Part shown: piece after piece, positions 58,228 through 64,000 of the stretch
Numbering within the stretch: the first letter of the stretch is position 1
Layout of the letters: every line of letters begins with the position of its first letter
Assembly: GCF_024438035.1 (NCBI RefSeq)
Contig: NZ_JANFQF010000011.1
Coordinates: 149,459 to 213,458, forward strand
Length of the DNA stretch: 64,000 nt
Origin: Rhodococcus tibetensis
GTDB lineage: Bacteria > Actinomycetota > Actinomycetes > Mycobacteriales > Mycobacteriaceae
Direction: 5' to 3'
Notes under the pieces: generated by a model
The model's input: the letters and a program-made list of their open reading frames with translations, nothing else
What the model was told of the DNA's origin: nothing
Database searches by the model: none
Translations under genes and position numbers: made by a program

Positions 58228-58719
58228 ATGAGGTTGCTACTCCTGGCCGACACCCATGTGCCCAAGCGTGCGCGGGATCTTCCCGCCTCCGTCTGGGAGG
58301 AGGTCGACAAGGCCGATGTGGTCATTCACGCCGGGGACTGGGTGAACGTGGCGTTGTTCGATGCGCTCGAGGAACGGTCTGCCCGGCTCGTCGCCTGCTG
58401 GGGGAACAACGACGGCGACGACCTGCGCGCGCGGATGCCCGGGACGGCCGAGGTGACACTGGAGGGGGTCCGCTTCACTGTCGTGCACGAGACCGGGGCT
58501 TCCACCGGCCGGGACAAGCGGATGTCCGCCGCCTACCCCGACACCGACGTTCTCGTCTTCGGGCACAGCCACATTCCATGGGACACGGTCTCCGACACGG
58601 GTCTGCGACTGCTCAATCCGGGGTCACCCACGGATCGGCGCCGCCAGCCGTTCTGCACGTACATGACGGCCGAGGTTCGGGACGGGGAACTGCGCGAGGT
58701 CGAACTGCACCGACTGTGA
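58228..58719 (+). CDS. YfcE/MJ0936-type metallophosphoesterase
   Basis: A 163-aa calcineurin-like phosphodiesterase. Metal ligands: LLLADTHVPK (Asp, His), VVIHAGDWVN (Asp), CWGNNDGDDL (Asn, Asp), TVVHETGAST (His) and VFGHSHIPWD (His, His). Members hydrolyse phosphodiesters with Mn or similar metal ions; the natural substrate is unknown. LLNPGSPTDRRRQP is the typical C-terminal family end. ATG at 58228. Single gene, 57 bp from the divergent RidA gene. Confidence 0.9.
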   Translation: MRLLLLADTHVPKRARDLPASVWEEVDKADVVIHAGDWVNVALFDALEERSARLVACWGNNDGDDLRARMPGTAEVTLEGVRFTVVHETGASTGRDKRMSAAYPDTDVLVFGHSHIPWDTVSDTGLRLLNPGSPTDRRRQPFCTYMTAEVRDGELREVELHRL

Positions 58720-58731
58720 CCGGCTGCCCGG

Positions 58732-59325
58732 TCAGTGGCGGGTGGTCGAGTCCAGGAACTGGCGGAGGTCGCGGTCCCACTGGGCGTCGCGGGCACGGTT
58801 GAGGGACGCCCGGGTGATGAGGAATCCGGACATCGCGATCATCATCACCACGAACCAGGTGAACAGGCCGGCGATCACTCCGGCCACTCGTGCGGCCGAC
58901 GCCGACATCGGCTGGGTGGTCAAGTTCCCTTCGCCGTCGACCCAGATCTGTTCCTCGGTGCCGGCGGGGGTGGCGGGATCGACGGTGATGTCGGCGCGGC
59001 GGGTCTGGTCACCCCACGTCCACTTGGCCGGGGCGGTGTCGACTCCGGACGGTGCGACGTCGGAGGACATCGTCACGCCTGTGGAGTCGGCGAAGGTGGT
59101 CGCGGTGACGGTCCGGAACTCGGAGGTCTGCTGCTCGGCCAGCACCTGTTGGCTGGCGGCGGTCTTCGCACCCACGAAGATGGCGAGCGGAAGCATCGCG
59201 AAGGCGAGCACGATTACCGCAAGCGTGAGAAGGTTCTCGATGCGGTCGGAACGTCGCATCAGAGGGTTGCGCCGGGTGGAGCCGGGCCGCAGCGGCAGCC
59301 CTCCCGCTCGAGAGTTCTTCCACAT
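58732..59325 (-). CDS. Rv1733c-like membrane protein
   Basis: A 197-aa protein with two membrane helices (about residues 30-50, LLTLAVIVLAFAMLPLAIF, and about 147-168, VIAGLFTWFVVMMIAMSGF) enclosing an outside domain of about 95 residues. The N-terminal RRNPLMRRSDRIENL is the hallmark of the Rv1733c family, whose mycobacterial members include a dormancy-regulon antigen. Function unknown. ATG at 59325 with GGAACG upstream; the longer frame to 59391 is rejected. Convergent with the phosphoesterase gene. Confidence 0.82.
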   Translation of the reverse strand: MWKNSRAGGLPLRPGSTRRNPLMRRSDRIENLLTLAVIVLAFAMLPLAIFVGAKTAASQQVLAEQQTSEFRTVTATTFADSTGVTMSSDVAPSGVDTAPAKWTWGDQTRRADITVDPATPAGTEEQIWVDGEGNLTTQPMSASAARVAGVIAGLFTWFVVMMIAMSGFLITRASLNRARDAQWDRDLRQFLDSTTRH

Positions 59326-59425
59326 GTCGTTCCGGTCCTCTCGCCGACAATCTCCTGCTTCCAGGGTCGTACGCTTCGCAAACAAGATCAAGTCATCGAG
59401 GTGTGTGCTTGGGCACTGTGTGGTA

Positions 59426-60397
59426 TTACACCTCCACTGATACTCCTCCCGGGGTTCGTCCGCATAGGGCCAGCTCCCGATGTTCTTTGGGGCTCATGCC
59501 CCGTACTCGCTTGAATGCCGCACTCAGAGCGAAACCGCTGCTGTACCCGACCCGTTGGGCAACCGCGGCCACGGTGGCGTCGGGCTCGCGCAACAGGTCG
59601 GCGGCCACGGACAGGCGCCAGTGTGCCAGGAAGGTCATCGGCGGCTCCCCGACCAGTTCGGTGAATCTCCGGGCCAGGGCCGCCCGGGACATCCCGGTCT
59701 CGGCAGCGAGTGCTGCGACTGTCCACGGATGTGCCGGATTGTTCTGCAGGATGCGCATCGCCTTGCCGACCACCGGATCGGTCTGGGCCCGCACCCACGA
59801 AGGTGCCTCGATCGCAGGCCGGGCGAACCACGCACGCAGCACCGCGATGAGCAATAGATCGAGCAGCCGGTCGAGAACGGCTTCCTGGCCGGGTTCGTTA
59901 CGTACCACCTCGTCGTGCAGGAGAGTGACCAGCCGAGAGTCCCAGTCGGCGCGACGTTGGACCACCAACGGGGGCAGCGCCGACAGCAGCCGGCGGCTGA
60001 TCTCGCCGGGGGTCGTGTACGTCCCGGTCAGCATCATGGTGCGGCCGTCAGGGTTGTTTCCCCAGGTCCGGACGCCCAGATCCATCGCTTCGGTCAGCGG
60101 TTCCCCGTGCAGAGTCGTGCAGCTCTGGTCGGGGTTGATGATGACGCGCGGCGTCGTCGTCGGATCATCCGCGACGACGTAGCGTTCCGGGCCCCGGACG
60201 ACGGCGATGTCGCCCTCAGCCAACCGGGTGGGTTCACCGAGATGAGGCAATATCCACGCGTCGCCGCGACCTACGGCCACGATACTGAGCGGCGCGCGGT
60301 CGTCGATTTGCAGCGACCACGGTGGTTCCATGATCGAGCGCAGCACGAAGGCTCCGGTGGCCCGGGGACCGCTGATGAGTCCGGCAAGGGGATCCAT
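59426..60397 (-). CDS. AraC-family transcriptional regulator
   Basis: A 323-aa regulator with an N-terminal cupin domain (about 1-175, MDPLAGLISGPRATGAFVLR; cupin_6-type) that senses a small ligand, and a C-terminal AraC domain (about 210-310). Two helix-turn-helices are visible: WTVAALAAETGMSRAALARR and ATVAAVAQRVGYSSGFALSA, then FKRVRGMSPKEHR. ATG at 60397. Divergent from an NAD(P)-binding protein gene across 80 bp; this cupin-AraC subgroup often controls such an oxidoreductase neighbour. An inverted repeat overlaps its start codon. Confidence 0.92.
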   Translation of the reverse strand: MDPLAGLISGPRATGAFVLRSIMEPPWSLQIDDRAPLSIVAVGRGDAWILPHLGEPTRLAEGDIAVVRGPERYVVADDPTTTPRVIINPDQSCTTLHGEPLTEAMDLGVRTWGNNPDGRTMMLTGTYTTPGEISRRLLSALPPLVVQRRADWDSRLVTLLHDEVVRNEPGQEAVLDRLLDLLLIAVLRAWFARPAIEAPSWVRAQTDPVVGKAMRILQNNPAHPWTVAALAAETGMSRAALARRFTELVGEPPMTFLAHWRLSVAADLLREPDATVAAVAQRVGYSSGFALSAAFKRVRGMSPKEHRELALCGRTPGGVSVEV

Positions 60398-60426
60398 ACC
60401 TCGATCGTAGACGCTGACGTATGGAT
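60392..60426. promoter_or_regulatory. Inverted repeat between the AraC gene and the NmrA-like gene
   Basis: ATCCATAC (60392-60399) and GTATGGAT (60419-60426) are perfect 8-bp arms 19 nt apart. The left arm includes the AraC start codon, so binding there could give autorepression. A third ATGGAT follows at 60441. Confidence 0.4.
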
Positions 60427-60477
60427 GAGCGCTTCTCAACCATGGATAGTCTCATCGATGCAGTCTTGACTGGACGC

Positions 60478-61305
60478 ATGACAACGACAACGTCCACCCT
60501 CGTCCTGACCGGCACCGGCAAGATCGGCGGCCGTGTTCTCCGCGGACTCGCCGCCAAGGGCGCACCCGCCCGCAGTGGTTCACGGTCCGGTCGGCCGCCC
60601 TTCGACTGGGACGACGAAGACACCTGGGAACCCGCACTCGCCGGCATCACCTCCGTCTACATCGCCTACTACCCGGACCTCGCCGTGCCGGGGGCCGCAG
60701 CGGTCGTCGAGAATTTCACGGAGACGGCCGTGGCGGCCGGGGCGCAACGACTGGTTCTGCTGTCCGGCCGGGGAGAAACCGAGGCGGAGCGCAGCGAACA
60801 GGTGGTGCAGAAGTCGGGCGTGGAGTGGACGATCCTCCGCTCGAGCTGGTTCAGCCAGAACTTCAGCGAAAGCTTCATGGTCGACGCGTTGCGCACCGGA
60901 ACCCTCGCTCTGCCCGTCGACGGCGTCCTCGAGCCCTTCGTCGACGCCGACGACCTCGCCGACATCGCTGTCGCCGCACTCACCGAGGACGGGCACGCGG
61001 GCGAGTTGTACGAGGTGACCGGACCCCGCTTGATGTCGTTCGCCGACGCAGTCGCTGACATCTCGGGGGCCACGGGACGTGACTTCCGTTATGCCACCAC
61101 CACTTCCGAGGACTATGCGGCTCTGCTGGCCGAAGAGGGGTTGCCCGCCGACGCGATCGGCCTGCTCGCCTACCTGTTCGAGGAAGTCCTCGACGGGCGG
61201 AATGCGTATCTCACGGACGGTGTGGAGCGGGCTCTCGGACGGGCGCCGAAAGATTTCACCGAGTACGCCCGCGCCGCGGCGGCAGCGGGAGTCTGGAGAC
61301 AATGA
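60478..61305 (+). CDS. NmrA-like NAD(P)-binding protein
   Basis: A 275-aa Rossmann-fold protein of the atypical short-chain dehydrogenase group (NmrA/SDR5-like). The dinucleotide loop is LVLTGTGKIGGRVLRGLAAK; QRLVLLSGRGETEAER and VEWTILRSSWFSQNFSESFM are typical of the family; the active-site Tyr of classical SDRs is missing. It may sense redox state or reduce quinones. ATG at 60478 gives the Rossmann start; upstream in-frame ATGs at 60421 and 60442 are less likely. Its TGA overlaps the next gene as ATGA, so both are coupled. Confidence 0.88.
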   Translation: MTTTTSTLVLTGTGKIGGRVLRGLAAKGAPARSGSRSGRPPFDWDDEDTWEPALAGITSVYIAYYPDLAVPGAAAVVENFTETAVAAGAQRLVLLSGRGETEAERSEQVVQKSGVEWTILRSSWFSQNFSESFMVDALRTGTLALPVDGVLEPFVDADDLADIAVAALTEDGHAGELYEVTGPRLMSFADAVADISGATGRDFRYATTTSEDYAALLAEEGLPADAIGLLAYLFEEVLDGRNAYLTDGVERALGRAPKDFTEYARAAAAAGVWRQ

Positions 61306-61775
61306 CGGTGGAACGTTCCCTGCTGATCGTCACGGCTGTGGGTGCGGGGTTGATCGGCGGTGTGATGTTCGCGTTCTCGACGTTCATCATGACGGCGCTG
61401 GGCCGCCTCGAACCAGGGCAGGGCATCACAGCTATGCAGGCGATCAACCGCGCAGCGCCGAATGCCCTTTTCATGACGGCGCTGTTCGGTACTGCCCTCA
61501 CATCGATCGCGCTGGCCGTGGTGACGGTGATCCGGCACGACGCTTCGGCGATCTACGCGATGGTCGCGTGCATCCTCTACCTCGTCGGGATCGTGTTGAC
61601 GGTGGTTTACCACGTCCCGCGCAACAACGCGCTGGACGCGCTCGATCCGGCGGGTGCCGGGTCCGCGGAATTCTGGCGGAACTACGTCTCTGGGTGGACG
61701 GCCTGGAACCACATCCGCACCGTCAGCGCGTTGTCCGCCTCGGCGGTTCTGCTGTGGGCGGCGACCGGACGCTGA
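61302..61775 (+). CDS. DUF1772 (anthrone oxygenase-like) membrane protein
   Basis: A 157-aa membrane protein with four hydrophobic segments (about 5-27, 52-75, 83-105 and 138-155). The DUF1772 signature includes FAFSTFIMTALGRLEPGQGI, AMQAINRAAPNALFM and VPRNNALDAL with a conserved NNxL. Some members act in anthrone oxidation, but most are uncharacterised. ATG overlaps the preceding stop. Together with the AraC regulator and the NmrA-like gene it forms a small regulated unit often seen in actinobacteria. Its stop is 1 bp from the msrA stop. Confidence 0.87.
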   Translation: MTVERSLLIVTAVGAGLIGGVMFAFSTFIMTALGRLEPGQGITAMQAINRAAPNALFMTALFGTALTSIALAVVTVIRHDASAIYAMVACILYLVGIVLTVVYHVPRNNALDALDPAGAGSAEFWRNYVSGWTAWNHIRTVSALSASAVLLWAATGR

Positions 61776-61776
61776 G

Positions 61777-62487
61777 CTACGACGGCGGAAGCACGTCCGT
61801 CTGAGCGGGAACCTCGTCCTGCTTCAGCACTCCGACGGGGCAGCTGACACCGGTGGCGTGCACAGGGCAGTAGCCGCCGGGATTCTTGGCGAGGTACTGC
61901 TGGTGGTAGTCCTCCGCGTAGAAGAACTGGGTGAGCGGGGCGATCTCCGTGGTGATCGCCCCGTACCCGGCGGCGGCGAGGCGTTTCTCGAAAGCCTCGG
62001 CCGTAGCTTCGGCGATCTCGATCTGCTCTTCGTTCATCGTGTAGATCGCGGAACGATACTGCGTTCCCTGGTCATTGCCCTGCCGCATGCCCTGGGTCGG
62101 GTCGTGGTTCTCCCAGAACTGCTGCAGAATCTCGGCGTAGGAAATGACCTGCGGATCGAACACCACGAGCACGACCTCGGTGTGGCCGGTTCGCCCCGAG
62201 CAGGTCTCCTCGTAGGTGGGGTTCGGGGTGTATCCGCCTGCGTATCCGACAGCGGTGGTGTAAACGCCGCCCAGCTGCCAGAACTGTTGCTCGGCACCCC
62301 AGAAACATCCCATGCCCAGCACTGCGGTCTGCATTCCCTCGGGGAAGGGCGGCTGCAGCGGATGACCACTCACGACGTGCGTCGCCGGAACCGGGATGGG
62401 CCGATCCCGTCCGGGAAGCGCGTCCCCGGCGGTAACCATCGTCGACTTAGCGGTTGCTCGGCCCAGCAGCTCGTCGTACCAAGACAT
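61777..62487 (-). CDS. msrA: Peptide methionine sulfoxide reductase A
   Basis: A 236-aa MsrA that reduces methionine-S-sulfoxide in proteins. The catalytic Cys is in [18 protein letters not shown] near residue 60. [20 protein letters not shown] and [14 protein letters not shown] are conserved family stretches; the C-terminal [13 protein letters not shown] holds the recycling Cys residues. ATG start gives an N-terminal extension of about 50 residues common in actinobacteria. The acyltransferase-3 gene upstream ends 41 bp inside its start, so the two are translationally linked. Confidence 0.96.
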   Translation of the reverse strand: MSWYDELLGRATAKSTMVTAGDALPGRDRPIPVPATHVVSGHPLQPPFPEGMQTAVLGMGCFWGAEQQFWQLGGVYTTAVGYAGGYTPNPTYEETCSGRTGHTEVVLVVFDPQVISYAEILQQFWENHDPTQGMRQGNDQGTQYRSAIYTMNEEQIEIAEATAEAFEKRLAAAGYGAITTEIAPLTQFFYAEDYHQQYLAKNPGGYCPVHATGVSCPVGVLKQDEVPAQTDVLPPS

Positions 62488-63640
62488 GACTCGATGCTAC
62501 GCGCGCAGTCGCGGGCGTCTCCTTGTCCGATTTCGCTGGTTCACCGGGGTCCGCGATGCGCGCGGCCACCCATCGCGACGCGGGCACTTCCACCCATCGA
62601 TACAGAGCTTCCGAGATCAGCGCGGTCACCACGAGGAAGGCGACAATGGCACCGGTCGCGCCGAAGTGTCCGACCGTGTGTTCGTACACGCGGTACAGAA
62701 CGAGCGTATGGACGAGATAGATCGCATAGCTGCGCGTCGCCGTCCACCGGACGACGGCCCAATGGGCGGCCGGTCCGTCGTACCGGCCGATCAGGACGAC
62801 ACAGGCGGTGACGACTGCGAACGTCCACAGGTAGTGCTCGCCCGCCCAGTACACCCGGAAGTCGGTGGCAAGGTGGATGACATTCACCTGGGCGAGCCCG
62901 GCGATCACGATCCACCGGAACTCAGCGAGTCGGGCCCAGCCGAGGTAGATGATCTGGCCGAGGAACACGGCGGGCAACGTCGCAGCGATCTTGGACAGCA
63001 TCGGGACCGTGTAGGGCTGGGGCACGTACAGGTTGTAGAGCAGGATGAGGGCGCAGATCGCCGCGCCGGCGAGAGGCATCGCAATCGGAGCGGTGCGCAG
63101 GATCGGCCGCGCTGCCACGCACCCGCCATAGAAGAGGATTTGCACGGCCAAGGTCCACGTGACGCCGAGAACCGCGACCTCGGGTTTCAGGAAGAACCCG
63201 CCGAGCACGAAACTCGAGAGCGCGTCGACGTTGGAGATCCCGTCCTGCCCGCTGAACATGCCGTTGATCCCGAGACGCACCAGGACGACGGCGGCGAGAA
63301 TCGCCACCCAGAACGCGGGCAGGATGCGCCCGAGCCGGTTGAACAGAAATCGCCCGGGTGGGTGGCGAATTGCCGAACGGGTGATCAACACACCGGTCAG
63401 CATCATGAACACCGCAACGCCGAGAAAAGACAAATGCTGGTTCAGCCCGGCCCGTTCGATGAATATTTGATAGACGACGTCGATGAGCCACCAGCCCGTT
63501 CCGAGATCGTCGATCAGATAGAACGAGATGTGCGAATAGATGACGGTCAGGACCGCAAAGAATCGCAGCAGATTCGCGCCCGTAAGCTCCACGCGCGGCG
63601 CAGCCGCGGGTGAATCTGCAACAGGTATCAGCGAAGGCAC
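62447..63640 (-). CDS. Acyltransferase-3 family membrane protein
   Basis: A 397-aa integral membrane O-acyltransferase of the acyltransferase-3/OafA type, which acetylates or acylates envelope sugars. [20 protein letters not shown] contains the conserved Arg and the catalytic His near residue 37; [20 protein letters not shown] carries the family R-x10-H-like region; [20 protein letters not shown] is the last conserved helix. Ten hydrophobic segments. GTG at 63640. The 3' end overlaps msrA by 41 bp. The acceptor is unknown. Confidence 0.88.
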   Translation of the reverse strand: MPSLIPVADSPAAAPRVELTGANLLRFFAVLTVIYSHISFYLIDDLGTGWWLIDVVYQIFIERAGLNQHLSFLGVAVFMMLTGVLITRSAIRHPPGRFLFNRLGRILPAFWVAILAAVVLVRLGINGMFSGQDGISNVDALSSFVLGGFFLKPEVAVLGVTWTLAVQILFYGGCVAARPILRTAPIAMPLAGAAICALILLYNLYVPQPYTVPMLSKIAATLPAVFLGQIIYLGWARLAEFRWIVIAGLAQVNVIHLATDFRVYWAGEHYLWTFAVVTACVVLIGRYDGPAAHWAVVRWTATRSYAIYLVHTLVLYRVYEHTVGHFGATGAIVAFLVVTALISEALYRWVEVPASRWVAARIADPGEPAKSDKETPATARVASSHVLVRRAAGPSNR

Positions 63641-63788
63641 CGCGACAGCTTAAGGTTCCGTTCACCGGGCGGACGAATTGTCACGACCGCCGGAGCCGCC
63701 GTGTAAGGTTTTTTTCGGGTCGCCGAACTTTACTGTGAGGGAATCGCTCCTCGAGCCCCGGTGTTGCGCAGGGTGTACCAATGAGATT

Positions 63789-63800
63789 GGGTATATACCC
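63789..63800. promoter_or_regulatory. Palindrome upstream of sodA
   Basis: GGGTATATACCC is a perfect 12-bp palindrome, 96 bp before the sodA start, in a 255-bp gap with a T7 run near 63710. It is AT-rich at the centre like a promoter element. No regulator is assigned. Confidence 0.3.
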
Positions 63801-63895
63801 GAGAACGATTAGAAAAGGCGGGTGTATGACGCATGCTCGCGCGGCGTCCGCACCCGGAAGAATCAGGGCAACACGCCCACAAAGAAGGGACCCTC

Positions 63896-64000
63896 GTGTC
63901 TGAATACACGCTGCCGGAACTCCCCTACGACTACGCAGCTCTCGAGCCGCACATCTCCGGCAAGATCATGGAGCTGCACCACGACAAGCACCACGCCACC
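63896..64000 (+). CDS. sodA: Superoxide dismutase (Fe/Mn), N-terminal part
   Basis: Partial gene cut by the window end. The 35 visible residues, starting [20 protein letters not shown], then [14 protein letters not shown], are the N-terminus of an iron/manganese superoxide dismutase, with the first metal ligand in the LHHDKHH stretch. It disproportionates superoxide and would be cytosolic or exported without a signal peptide, as in mycobacteria. GTG at 63896 with AAGGGA about 6 nt upstream. Rv3846 sodA ends the same syntenic block. Confidence 0.95.
   Translation, partial: MSEYTLPELPYDYAALEPHISGKIMELHHDKHHAT

Overview
The window (about 65% G+C by eye) comes from a mycolic-acid-making actinobacterium. 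The gene order matches the Mycobacterium tuberculosis stretch from the emb genes to sodA (Rv3793 to Rv3846). LGFP-repeat mycolyltransferases, the PE/PPE content and the gene order point to Rhodococcus or a close relative. This assignment is inference; no rRNA is present to fix it.

1-11 kb: the 3' end of an arabinosyltransferase gene and an AbiEi-like regulator, then the mycolate condensation operon fadD32-pks13-accD4 on the minus strand. FadD32 activates the meromycolate chain, AccD4 helps carboxylate the partner chain, and Pks13 condenses the two. 11-18.6 kb: an F420-type oxidoreductase gene lies between fadD32 and the essential Culp6-like hydrolase; a lipoprotein gene and three tandem mycolyltransferase genes follow, one carrying LGFP repeats. 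18.6-25 kb: the compact arabinogalactan operon glf-glfT2-PAP2-ubiA-aftB, almost every junction overlapping.

25-36 kb: a GT4 glycosyltransferase, a SpoIID/LytB protein and a PGRP amidase, the last two with LGFP repeats; a HAD phosphatase; an acyltransferase followed by the remnant of a lost tandem copy; a lipoprotein; a fused metallo-beta-lactamase/Rieske protein; and an MFS transporter broken by one frameshift. 36-44 kb: bacterioferritin and its ferredoxin, serS, an ankyrin protein, a septum-formation protein, a zincin, a small PE-PPE-EspG type VII cassette and a lipase-maturation-factor-like protein.

44-54 kb: a histidine phosphatase, pheA, an iron-box-controlled DUF2470 gene, a CPBP protease, an LCP ligase, two tandem ferritins, a DUF5926 protein, glpQ and a DUF4328 membrane protein. 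54-64 kb is accessory: a GT-C-like membrane protein, an S49 peptidase, a second F420-type oxidoreductase, RidA, a phosphoesterase, an Rv1733c-like membrane protein, an AraC/NmrA-like/DUF1772 module, msrA, an acyltransferase-3 protein and the start of sodA.

The main themes are assembly of the mycolyl-arabinogalactan wall, peptidoglycan remodelling and iron storage. No tRNA, rRNA, CRISPR array, insertion sequence or phage gene was recognised. The strongest leads are a paired GTCACA element before the amidase gene, a decayed acyltransferase copy, a 10-bp-arm palindrome before fadD32, iron boxes before bfd and the DUF2470 gene, and the orphan PE-PPE-EspG trio.
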